Source of the DNA: Pedobacter hiemivivus
GTDB lineage: Bacteria; Bacteroidota; Bacteroidia; Sphingobacteriales; Sphingobacteriaceae
Length of the DNA stretch: 64,000 nt
Direction of reading: 5' to 3'
NCBI RefSeq assembly: GCF_004331685.1
Contig: NZ_SJSM01000018.1
Location: 1 to 64,000, forward strand
Numbering within the stretch: the first letter of the stretch is position 1; every line of letters starts with the position of its first letter. The notes under the pieces are model-generated. The model did no database searches, was not told the DNA's origin, and saw only the letters and a list, made by a program, of their open reading frames with translations. Shown piece after piece: positions 17,232-24,444 of the stretch. The position numbers and the translations under genes are program-made.

Positions 17232-17307
17232 AATATGATCAGCTTTAATTAAAGATTTGGTTAAATGATTATACATCGATTAATTCATCTGCATAACCCT
17301 TGCTTCT

Positions 17308-17315
17308 CAAACTTA
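17308..17315 (-). promoter_or_regulatory. -7 element upstream of the acyl-CoA ligase gene
   Basis: TAAGTTTG on the minus strand matches the Bacteroidota -7 consensus TAnnTTTG. No convincing -33 TTG is seen at the usual distance. It lies 32 bp upstream of the 17276 ATG and about 77 bp upstream of the preferred start. Confidence 0.4.
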
Positions 17316-17405
17316 ACTAAAAATAATTAATATTTAGTGTGCATTCCTGGCCTGAGTTTACAATAAAAATGAATTATCAGGCACCCTTCTGAAGTTTGAC
17401 AGGCA

Positions 17406-17603
17406 TCACTATGAATAGGGGTTAAGTTGGGAATGAGTAGCGGATAAGTAGGGGGTTGCTTTACCCCTGCGTTACCCTTCCTTTACCCTTGCTATACCCT
17501 TGCGTTACCCCTAGGGTATAGCAACCCTAATCCAACCCTAAAGGAAGGGTATGGCAACCCGCTACTCATTCCCTACTTACCCCCTAGTCATCCGCTATTC
17601 ATA
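17406..17603. repeat. 198-bp inverted-repeat element with an 11-bp period
   Basis: The region can be cut into eighteen consecutive 11-mers. Units on the left read aggggttaagt, tgggaatgagt, agcggataagt, then ttacccctgcg, ttacccttcct, ttacccttgct, atacccttgcg, ttacccctagg. The right half continues gtatagcaacc, ctaatccaacc, ctaaaggaagg, gtatggcaacc, cgctactcatt, ccctacttacc, ccctagtcatc, cgctattcata. The two halves are imperfect reverse complements about a centre near 17504/17505, with ends actatgaatag (17408-17418) and ctattcatagt (17595-17605). No ORF is present. It could be a MITE-like hairpin, a phased G-rich structure or a protein-binding array. Confidence 0.75.
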
Positions 17604-17648
17604 GTAATCATTATACACACACATGCCTTCCAACATACAGAATGAAAA

Positions 17649-17674
17649 AGCCCTTGGATGAAAATCCAAGGGCT
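17649..17674. terminator. Strong bidirectional terminator
   Basis: A perfect 11-bp stem (agcccttggat/atccaagggct) with loop gaaa, flanked by A5 on both sides, so U-tracts exist on both strands. It follows the OmpA-domain pseudogene on the minus strand and probably terminated that gene. Confidence 0.85.
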
Positions 17675-17701
17675 AAAAACTTATACAATAAATGGTTTTA
17701 A

Positions 17702-17811
17702 TTACTGTTTTACAATTGTAACTTCAGTTCTTCTATTTAACTGATGCTCTTTTTTGCGATAACTCTTGATTGTAGGCATCATCACCTCTACTGTCGGAGT
17801 TTTGCACAGAA
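17702..17811 (-). pseudogene. Remnant of an OmpA-domain protein with an internal deletion
   Basis: On the minus strand two pieces of an OmpA C-terminal domain sit side by side in different frames. One frame reads SDSRGDDAYNQELSQKRA (the usual HTDSRG...LSxKRA segment). A second frame reads KKEHQLNRRTEVTIVKQ followed by a stop (the usual EEHQLNRRTEFKIVK end). The roughly 35 residues that normally separate these segments are missing and the frame is shifted at an A-rich junction (aaaaaag). No start or upstream domain is present. It is a decayed gene end, still followed by its terminator at 17649-17674. Confidence 0.75.
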
Positions 17812-17859
17812 ATATAAATAATGACGAAATTAAATGTAAAATGTTTTAAGAGATCTTAA

Positions 17860-18642
17860 CTACATGGGGTTATTTGCCCAATATATCAATTCCTTTATGA
17901 GCTCAATATCGGATAGCTGATAGTCTAAATCCTTGCGACTCCCTTCGCTCATATGAGAATTTTTATACATCATCTCAGTTGGCACCGTACTCATTGCCGA
18001 AGCATGAAATTCTATCATTTTAGTGGCCTTTACCAAGCGCACTACATTTTCAATCGATACGCCACCACCAGGCATAATGATAATTCTATCATTAGCTGCT
18101 ATAACCAGGTCTTCGATATCAAATACGCCCTCATCTACTCTCGGATGGCCGCCAGAAGTGAGTATTCTGGTGCAACCCAATTTTATAATGGTTTCCATTG
18201 CTTCAAACAAATCCCTGGTCCTATCAAAAGCCCTATGGAAGGTGACCTCCATATCGCCTGCTAATGCAATCAGCTCAGCACAACGTTCCTCATCCACAGT
18301 TCCATCAGCTTTCAAGATACCAAACACGACACCCTCACATTTCAATTGCTTACATATTTTAATGTCCTCCTTCATCAGTTCGAACTCCAGGTCGGTATAT
18401 AAAAAGTCACCCCCTCTAGGCCTGATGATTGGGAAAACGTCGATATCCAATATTTTCTTCGCCATTGCAATCTGCGCATAACTAGGCGTTGTACCACCTT
18501 CATGTAAATTGTCACAAAGCTCAACTCTTATTGCACCGCCTTCTTGCGCTACCAAAGCAGAACGCAATGAATTGGCACAAACTTCCATATCAACCCAAGG
18601 TGCGCCGTCTGAATTAAACTTAGGTTCTTTAACTTTAACCAT
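17860..18642 (-). CDS. cutC: CutC-family protein
   Basis: A 260-residue TIM-barrel protein of the CutC family. Family motifs are MEVCANSLRSALVAQEGGA, RVELCDNLHEGGTTPS, IIRPRGGDFLY, VTFHRAFDRTRD and RILTSGGHPRVDEG. CutC was named for copper tolerance in E. coli, but its biochemical role is still disputed, so no function beyond the family is claimed. Homologues often begin at MEVCANS (residue 19 here); the longer start at 18642 is kept because it gives a 17-bp spacing to the preceding gene. It forms a two-gene unit with the glycosylasparaginase upstream. Confidence 0.88.
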   Translation of the reverse strand: MVKVKEPKFNSDGAPWVDMEVCANSLRSALVAQEGGAIRVELCDNLHEGGTTPSYAQIAMAKKILDIDVFPIIRPRGGDFLYTDLEFELMKEDIKICKQLKCEGVVFGILKADGTVDEERCAELIALAGDMEVTFHRAFDRTRDLFEAMETIIKLGCTRILTSGGHPRVDEGVFDIEDLVIAANDRIIIMPGGGVSIENVVRLVKATKMIEFHASAMSTVPTEMMYKNSHMSEGSRKDLDYQLSDIELIKELIYWANNPM

Positions 18643-18659
18643 ACTTATTGTTTTATGTA

Positions 18660-19691
18660 TTAATAATAACTTTTCCCATCTATCAGCAGGTCACTTTTTT
18701 GAGCGGTACAAACTGCATAGCTAAACCCTTTCTGAATAGCATACGCTCCATACTCCCCTTTTTTATTGAGCGCCAAAAAGCCTACTTGTATCTTTTTGGC
18801 AATGTCCGGCTTCTTTTTAATGATGCGCATCACGGCTTCTTTACAGGCATCTTCTGGTGAGTAGCCCTGGCGCATCAGCTCGACTACCAAGAAACTGCCT
18901 ACATTGCGGATCACCTCTTCGCCCACCCCAGTAGAAGTTGCTCCACCAATCTCATTGTCTACATAGAGTCCGGCTCCAATAATCGGACTGTCACCAACTC
19001 TCCCATGCAATTTATAGGCCATTCCACTGGTGGTACATGCACCGGATAAATTCCCTTTAGCATCTATGGCCAACATCCCAATGGTATCGTGATTATACTG
19101 ATTCCCAGGCAATTTCCGCGGTGCGGCTTTATCATATAGCTTGTTCTCAATATTCATAATGGGTTCATATTTCGCCGTCTTCAGCCACTCCCGCCAAGCT
19201 TTCTCACTTTCTTTGGTCAATAAATCCTCCTTTTTAAACCCGTTTTCCAGCGCAAATTGTAAAGCACCATCACCCACCAACATCACATGGGGCGTCTTCT
19301 CCATCACCAATCTGGCTACGGAAATAGGATGCATGATGTGTTCTAATCCTGCTACAGATCCACAATTACCGAATTCGTCCATAATACATGCATCAAGCGT
19401 CACATGTCCATCTCTATCTGGCAAACCGCCATAGCCTACAGACTGGTTCTTAGGGTCAGCCTCAGGCACATGTACTCCTTTCTCTACGGCATCCAAAGCC
19501 CTGCCTCCTGCCGATAACACCTTCCATGCAGCTTGGTTAGCTGCAATTCCAAAATCCCAGGTAGAAATAACAATGGGCTGTACCTGCTCCTGCCCAAGAC
19601 CTGTAGCAAAATCTCTCGATAATGAACTAAACGAGGAGAGCATGGGAATTCCGAACGCGGAGAGTTTAATAAATTTACGTCTGTTATGCAT
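18660..19691 (-). CDS. N4-(beta-N-acetylglucosaminyl)-L-asparaginase, Tat-exported
   Basis: A 343-residue Ntn hydrolase that releases aspartate from GlcNAc-Asn linkages. The N-terminus NRRKFIKLSAFGIPML is a twin-arginine signal (RRKFIK). The autoprocessing site is Asp202-Thr203 in NHDTIGMLAID, and Thr203 becomes the N-terminal nucleophile of the beta subunit. GRVGDSPIIGAGLYVDNEIGGATSTGVGE is the conserved substrate-binding stretch. It matches flavobacterial glycosylasparaginase in length and order. CutC follows 17 bp downstream. The likely role is degradation of N-glycosylated asparagine in the periplasm. Confidence 0.9.
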   Translation of the reverse strand: MHNRRKFIKLSAFGIPMLSSFSSLSRDFATGLGQEQVQPIVISTWDFGIAANQAAWKVLSAGGRALDAVEKGVHVPEADPKNQSVGYGGLPDRDGHVTLDACIMDEFGNCGSVAGLEHIMHPISVARLVMEKTPHVMLVGDGALQFALENGFKKEDLLTKESEKAWREWLKTAKYEPIMNIENKLYDKAAPRKLPGNQYNHDTIGMLAIDAKGNLSGACTTSGMAYKLHGRVGDSPIIGAGLYVDNEIGGATSTGVGEEVIRNVGSFLVVELMRQGYSPEDACKEAVMRIIKKKPDIAKKIQVGFLALNKKGEYGAYAIQKGFSYAVCTAQKSDLLIDGKSYY

Positions 19692-19840
19692 GTATAGAAA
19701 ATATGGTTACCCCTAATATAATCCATTTGTTTAACATCTTGCTTCAGAATTAAAGTTTACCTAAATATTTACTAACTTCGGCACAATAGTTGCTAACCCT
19801 GATCGAATCGAATTAATAACAAAATACACAAACAACAATT

Positions 19841-20317
19841 ATGAAAAAATTAATTTTTACTTTCCTTGCCGTTGCTGCACTTTTTACATTGAACGTAACT
19901 ACAGCTTCAGCTCAGAGCTATAATAACGCGATCGGTGGTCGTTTTGGTTCTGCTAATGGAGTAAGTTTTAAAACTGCCCTAAATAAAGGTGCTATGTTAG
20001 AATTAATCGGAAACTTTAGAAGCAACAGCGGTGCTTCTTATGCTAACCTAACTGGTTTATATGAAGTTTACAAACCAATCAGCAATGCTCCAGGATTAAA
20101 CTGGTACTATGGTGGTGGTGCAACCATCGGTTCTTACAAAGTAAAACATGGTGATGGCGACTTCTATTTATCTGCAAACGGTGTTTTAGGTTTAGATTAT
20201 AAATTTAAAGATGCACCTATCAACTTATCTTTGGATTGGGTTCCTGCTTTACAATTAACTCCAGACACTGGTTTTTGGGGTGGTGATATAGGATTAGGCG
20301 TTCGTTTCGCTTTCTAA
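19841..20317 (+). CDS. Small outer membrane beta-barrel protein, uncharacterised
   Basis: A 158-residue protein with a clear signal peptide (MKKLIFTFLAVAALFTLNVT, cleavage near ASAQ). Amphipathic strands follow, such as AIGGRFGSANGVSFKTALNK, ANLTGLYEVYKPI and LNWYYGGGATIGSYK, and it ends GDIGLGVRFAF with the terminal aromatic typical of barrels. The mature size suits an 8-stranded barrel. No named family is recognised; similar porin-like proteins are common in Pedobacter. The gene is monocistronic, ends in a strong terminator, and is transcribed divergently from the glycosylasparaginase. Confidence 0.8.
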   Translation: MKKLIFTFLAVAALFTLNVTTASAQSYNNAIGGRFGSANGVSFKTALNKGAMLELIGNFRSNSGASYANLTGLYEVYKPISNAPGLNWYYGGGATIGSYKVKHGDGDFYLSANGVLGLDYKFKDAPINLSLDWVPALQLTPDTGFWGGDIGLGVRFAF

Positions 20318-20340
20318 GCAACCTTAAAATAATACCAGAA

Positions 20341-20370
20341 AAGGCGGCAGGTTTTAAAACCTACCGCCTT
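20341..20370. terminator. Bidirectional terminator between convergent genes
   Basis: The stem aaggcgg-c-aggtttt pairs with aaaacct-a-ccgcctt (14 of 15 pairs) and is followed by T6 on the plus strand. It serves the small barrel gene and possibly the facing lipoprotein gene. Confidence 0.85.
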
Positions 20371-20403
20371 TTTTGATTAAAAAAATCTAGAAAATCCAAA
20401 ATA

Positions 20404-20778
20404 CTACCTTGTACAATCAGCTGTCCAAGTTGCTCCGCCTTTAACAACAAGCATTTTTAACGTGCTTGCATCAATGGTAATACCGGTTAAACCACTTCCA
20501 ACACTTACATAAGTATTGTCTCCTTGTTTTTCAAACTTCACACCTGTAATATCAGGAATGTTATTGCCGAAAAAGAAATTATAAGTCTCACCAACTTTAC
20601 TTACGGTAACCTTTCCATCTGAGCTGGTAATGGTGCTTTCGTCTTTATCATAAGAAATAGAACCTTTATAAGTACCTACAAAGAAATCCTTTGTTGCAGG
20701 ATCTGTATCTTTTTTACAAGACATCATAACCGTTGTTACAATTAGGAATACGCCAAGAATTTTTACTATGTTTTTCAT
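20404..20778 (-). CDS. Small lipoprotein, uncharacterised
   Basis: A 124-residue protein that begins at ATG 20778 with MKNIVKILGVFLIVTTVMMSC, a lipoprotein signal with a lipobox ending in Cys21. An upstream in-frame ATG would add 23 residues that do not look coding. The mature part is a short beta-rich domain (FVGTYKGSISYDKDESTITS, VTVSKVGETYNFFFG, VKFEKQGDNTYVSVGSG) resembling lipocalin-like or DUF4488-type lipoproteins of Bacteroidota, but no family can be named with certainty. It is monocistronic. Confidence 0.75.
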   Translation of the reverse strand: MKNIVKILGVFLIVTTVMMSCKKDTDPATKDFFVGTYKGSISYDKDESTITSSDGKVTVSKVGETYNFFFGNNIPDITGVKFEKQGDNTYVSVGSGLTGITIDASTLKMLVVKGGATWTADCTR

Positions 20779-21122
20779 GATATAATGAATTGATGTAACA
20801 GGATAATTACAATACCTATGCCAAGTAGAAAAGCTCAAATTCGACAAACCGCCCCCAATCCCCTTTAAACGCTCCTTTAAAAAAGGCCGGTATTCAAATA
20901 TTCATTTTTAAACGGACGTCCTTAATCACCTGTGTTCATACGCTTACCAGCCTTTTACACTAATATCGCTGCTAGCGTTAATGACCATAAATGCAAAAAA
21001 AGCAAAATACTTTTCAAACAGCCTTTACAACTGTAATTATTGCCCTTCTTGCGCTACACTTTACCCTTGAAAGTGCATAGACTAATGGCATGGCGAATTC
21101 AGGATGACGAACGTACAAAAAA

Positions 21123-21149
21123 GCCTGAATCATGATATATGATTCAGGC
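21123..21149. terminator. Terminator hairpin downstream of the M61 peptidase gene
   Basis: A perfect 11-bp stem gcctgaatcat/atgattcaggc with loop gatat. On the minus strand it is followed by TTTTTT (complement of 21117-21122), and on the plus strand by cttgtttt. Confidence 0.75.
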
Positions 21150-21193
21150 CCTTGTTTTAAGCTCCTACTAAGGTAAAAAATTACCTTCTCAGA

Positions 21194-21239
21194 AAGAGCC
21201 TAGCGTTCTTCGCTTCTTCAGCGAAGCAATGCAGCTCTT
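21194..21239. repeat. Imperfect stem-loop with an inner cttcgct/agcgaag hairpin
   Basis: The outer arms aagagc (21194-21199) and gctctt (21234-21239) enclose an inner 7-bp hairpin, cttcgct/agcgaag. It begins 12 bp past the M61 stop codon. It may be a 3' UTR structure or a REP-like repeat; one copy was noticed in the window. Confidence 0.5.
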
Positions 21240-21250
21240 GAAGAGAACGG

Positions 21251-23038
21251 TTATTTTTTAAACCAAGCCTGCCTTACTTTATTTTGCAATTCGCCAGCAT
21301 TCTCATCTACTGCCCCTACCAACTTTATACCTGGATAATTCTTAAGGGTAACATTAAAGTCTCTGATCCTTCCATCTCTTGCTACTTTAATCACCACCAC
21401 ATCACCTACATTTTTACCGCTGATGGCTGGCATACGCTCCACTGCAGATTCTATTGGTGTACCATCAATGCTAATCAACTCATCGTTTACACTTAAGCCA
21501 TCAACCCATGCAGAAGTATTGCGCATGATCGATGTAATAAACATCCTTCCTTCAGTTTTTTTAGAAGTAACGCCTAGGTAAGGACTGCTTTTACCTTCCA
21601 ATTCATTTGTTACTTTTATACCTGCATAACCAAAGTATTTAGCATACTCTGGCAAAGTGGTACCATTCACATATTTTGCCCAGAAATCAGTAAAATCCTG
21701 TCCACTGATCTTTTCTACCATCGCCTTAAATTCAGCATCGGTATAGCCTCTTTTCTGCGCTTTATTTTGCAGGTACATGGCTTTCATTACATCATCCAGG
21801 CTTTTAGTTCCTTTGGTAGCCTGTGCAATTGCAATGTCCATTAATATACCAACGACTTCACCTTTGGCGTAATAAGAAACGGTAGTATTGTTAGAGTTTT
21901 CATTAGGTCTGTAAAGTTTGATCCATGCATCATAGCTGGCTTCAGCTACAGATTGTACCTGTGCACCTGGAATATTAGACACATTGCTCACTGCGGTAAC
22001 CAGTTGATCAACAAATTCCTTTTCGGTGATAAAGCCTGCTCGTAGCATCAATTTATTCTCGTAATAAGCGGTAAATCCTTCGGCTACCCATAAACTGGTG
22101 GTATAGTTTTCATTGTCATAATCAAATGGACCTAAGGCTACCGGGCGCATTCTTTTTACGTTCCACAGGTGATAATATTCGTGAGCAACAAGCTCTAGGA
22201 ATCCCTTATAACCTTCTGTGGTACTATAACCGTTGCGACTCGCGCCTAATACCGTAGAGTTTAAGTGTTCTAAACCTCCACTACCTGTAGAGAAATTGTG
22301 CACAATAAATGTATAGTGCTTATTTGGATTTTCGCCATAAATTGCGGTGCCTTGCTCTACGATTTTAGCCATATCAACCTTTAGCTTTTCTTTATCGTAG
22401 TTGCCACCACCAAACATAGCCACCTCATGCTTTACACCAGAAGCCATAAAATCAAAAACATCCTGATTACCTACTTCAATAGGGCTATCAAACAGGATAT
22501 CAAAATCGCTAGCAGTATAAGTAAATTCCTTTCCGGCAACAGGTTCTAATCCTGTTGATACTTTAGTCCAGCCTTTGTAAGGAATAATTTTTACTGTGCT
22601 AGCATGTTTCAACAATCCATCAGGATACATGAATACACCTGTGTTTGACAAAAATGCATGGGTATCATCAATGAAAGAAGTACGCACAGAAACCTCGAAA
22701 GCATATACTCTATATTTAATTTTAACCGTATTTGCTTTTGCAGCATATACACGCCAGGTATTTTTTCTTACTTTTTCATGTTTTAATGCTTTACCTGCTG
22801 CAGTAGCTTTAAAGCCTTCTACACTTTTAGAAAACTCACGTACCAGATAAGAACCCGGTGCCCATACTGGCATTTTTACGTCTATATAATCTTTCGCTAA
22901 ACCAGAGATGGTCATTTCTACTTCGGCATAGTGCGCCTGTGGTTCAATAAAACTTACTTCGAATCCTATTTTTACTTGTGATTTGGCCGTCATACCTACT
23001 GATAGTAATATTACTATTGCTAATAATGATTTTTTCAT
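21251..23038 (-). CDS. M61-family (glycyl aminopeptidase-like) metallopeptidase with PDZ domain
   Basis: A 595-residue exported zinc peptidase. The signal peptide spans about 1-20 (LSVGMTAKSQ). The N-terminal beta domain contains KMPVWAPGSYLVREFSKSVE, typical of M61. The catalytic HEYYH is at 286-290, with Glu320 in WVAEGFTAYYE as third ligand. A C-terminal PDZ domain (about 485-585) contains VNDELISIDGTPIES. The length agrees with the family. It acts in the periplasm on small peptides; the substrate is unknown. It is monocistronic, and a TAAGTTTG -7-like element lies at 23104-23111 upstream. Confidence 0.9.
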   Translation of the reverse strand: MKKSLLAIVILLSVGMTAKSQVKIGFEVSFIEPQAHYAEVEMTISGLAKDYIDVKMPVWAPGSYLVREFSKSVEGFKATAAGKALKHEKVRKNTWRVYAAKANTVKIKYRVYAFEVSVRTSFIDDTHAFLSNTGVFMYPDGLLKHASTVKIIPYKGWTKVSTGLEPVAGKEFTYTASDFDILFDSPIEVGNQDVFDFMASGVKHEVAMFGGGNYDKEKLKVDMAKIVEQGTAIYGENPNKHYTFIVHNFSTGSGGLEHLNSTVLGASRNGYSTTEGYKGFLELVAHEYYHLWNVKRMRPVALGPFDYDNENYTTSLWVAEGFTAYYENKLMLRAGFITEKEFVDQLVTAVSNVSNIPGAQVQSVAEASYDAWIKLYRPNENSNNTTVSYYAKGEVVGILMDIAIAQATKGTKSLDDVMKAMYLQNKAQKRGYTDAEFKAMVEKISGQDFTDFWAKYVNGTTLPEYAKYFGYAGIKVTNELEGKSSPYLGVTSKKTEGRMFITSIMRNTSAWVDGLSVNDELISIDGTPIESAVERMPAISGKNVGDVVVIKVARDGRIRDFNVTLKNYPGIKLVGAVDENAGELQNKVRQAWFKK

Positions 23039-23103
23039 TGATCTTTTTCTTTTAACGTTGTGGAGCCGACATAAGGTTAGGTCAACTATTTGCTAAATTG
23101 TGC

Positions 23104-23111
23104 CAAACTTA
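23104..23111 (-). promoter_or_regulatory. -7 element of the M61 peptidase gene
   Basis: TAAGTTTG on the minus strand matches TAnnTTTG, 66 bp upstream of the start codon. A TTG at the standard -33 distance is not evident. Confidence 0.4.
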
Positions 23112-23209
23112 GATAAAACTGCGCAAAAAGGCTATTGTAGTGCTGAATTTATTTCAAAAGTACCCCTACCTGTAACACACTTAATACAAGCTACTATGGT
23201 CATTTTAAA

Positions 23210-23217
23210 TATTTTTG
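23210..23217 (+). promoter_or_regulatory. -7 element upstream of the RND efflux operon
   Basis: TATTTTTG matches TAnnTTTG on the plus strand. It lies about 130 bp upstream of the adaptor start and no clear -33 is seen, so the leader would be long. The rest of 23039-23346 holds no ORF. Confidence 0.35.
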
Positions 23218-23346
23218 TGCGTTAGCCTTTCAAAAGCGTTAAGAACATTGAGCACGTAAAGAGCGTTATCCTTAATGTACTCAAATACCCAAGTATAAAA
23301 TGCAATCGCCGGAACTCGAATGCAGGTAAAACAAGAACCACAACAA

Positions 23347-24444
23347 ATGAAAGTAAAGTACATTATTTACACCCTACTTATTGTCGGGGCAGCTTATTTG
23401 ATTTATTACAGAATCGCGGCGAATAAAAAAATCGCAGCAGAGGGAGCAAGCATGGGCAAAGGCGGAGGAGGCAAAGGTGGCCCTTCTAAGGGTTTACATG
23501 TAGACGGAATTGTAGTTGCCGCAGGCGACTTTACCAACGATCTGGAAATTACCGGAACGCTGGAAGCCAATGAGTCTGTTGAACTACGCAGTGAGGTATC
23601 CGGATTGGTAACCAGTATTAATTTTAAAGAAGGCGCCAATGTAAGTAAAGGCAGTTTACTGGTTAAGATTAACGATAGAGATATACAGGCGCAATTGCAG
23701 CAAGCGCTGACTAAACAACAATTATCTGCCACTAATGAAAACCGTTCCAGACAACTGTTAGAAAAAGGGGCCATTAGTCAGGAAGAATATGATACGTCAT
23801 TAGCCGATCTGCAATCCCTAAAAGCACAAACCCAACTGATTCGCGCACAACTCGCAAAAACTGCCATCTATGCTCCTTTTAGTGGTAAAATTGGTTTGCG
23901 CTCTATTTCTGTGGGTGGTTACATCACACCGACAACACTCATCGCCACCTTATCGAGTGTTAACCCATTAAAAGTTAGCTTCTCTGTCCCGGAGAAATAT
24001 AACGGGCAGATCAAACTGAACTCGGAAATATCCTTTACTACGGATGGATTTAATAAAACATTTACCGGTAAGGTTTTCGCCATAGAACCAGGCATCAATA
24101 CACAAACCCGCACTTTACAAATAAAAGCGCTGGTGCCTAATCCTAATGACGAACTGCGCCCTGGCTCTTTTGCCAAAATAAAACTGGCCTTGAGCACTGT
24201 AAAAGATGCTTTGTTGATTCCAAACCAAGCGATAATCCCAGTGCTAAAAGGGAAAACCGTTTTCATTACTAAAGACGGCAAAGCGGAACAAGTAGCCGTA
24301 GAAGCTGGAACACGTACTGCAGATCACATTGTGATCACATCGGGTTTAAATGTTGGTGACACTGTATTAACAACCGGAGCAATGGCCTTAAAACCGGGTG
24401 CACCAGTTAAAGTTACGGTAATAGATCACAAATCGAAGATATGA
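23347..24444 (+). CDS. RND efflux periplasmic adaptor (membrane fusion protein)
   Basis: A protein of about 365 residues that links the inner-membrane pump to the TolC-like channel. It has an N-terminal membrane anchor (YIIYTLLIVGAAYLIYY) and a Gly-rich linker. A lipoyl half-motif (ELRSEVSGLVTSINFKEGANV) comes next, followed by a hairpin with SRQLLEKGAISQEEYDTSLADL, then the second lipoyl half (IYAPFSGKIGLRSISVGGYI), beta-barrel and membrane-proximal domains. ATG 23347 puts the anchor at the N-terminus; ATG 23320 would add nine residues. The stop overlaps the pump start by 4 bp (atga). Confidence 0.9.
   Translation: MKVKYIIYTLLIVGAAYLIYYRIAANKKIAAEGASMGKGGGGKGGPSKGLHVDGIVVAAGDFTNDLEITGTLEANESVELRSEVSGLVTSINFKEGANVSKGSLLVKINDRDIQAQLQQALTKQQLSATNENRSRQLLEKGAISQEEYDTSLADLQSLKAQTQLIRAQLAKTAIYAPFSGKIGLRSISVGGYITPTTLIATLSSVNPLKVSFSVPEKYNGQIKLNSEISFTTDGFNKTFTGKVFAIEPGINTQTRTLQIKALVPNPNDELRPGSFAKIKLALSTVKDALLIPNQAIIPVLKGKTVFITKDGKAEQVAVEAGTRTADHIVITSGLNVGDTVLTTGAMALKPGAPVKVTVIDHKSKI

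Larger units (their letters stand above)
20848..21250. other. Intergenic stretch without a gene
   Basis: No ORF here looks coding. The region carries a copy of the aattcaggatgacga repeat (21095-21109), a strong terminator hairpin (21123-21149), a short hairpin (21170-21187) and a longer imperfect stem-loop (21194-21239). The last three lie downstream of the M61 peptidase gene on its coding strand. Confidence 0.6.

Noticed and set aside
17406..17603. 11-bp repeats considered as a CRISPR or telomere-like array
   Set aside because: Units are too short, lack spacers and are arranged as an inverted repeat rather than a one-way tandem array.
18023..18481. 152-codon plus-strand open frame over cutC
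   Set aside because: Antisense to conserved CutC motifs; treated as a shadow.
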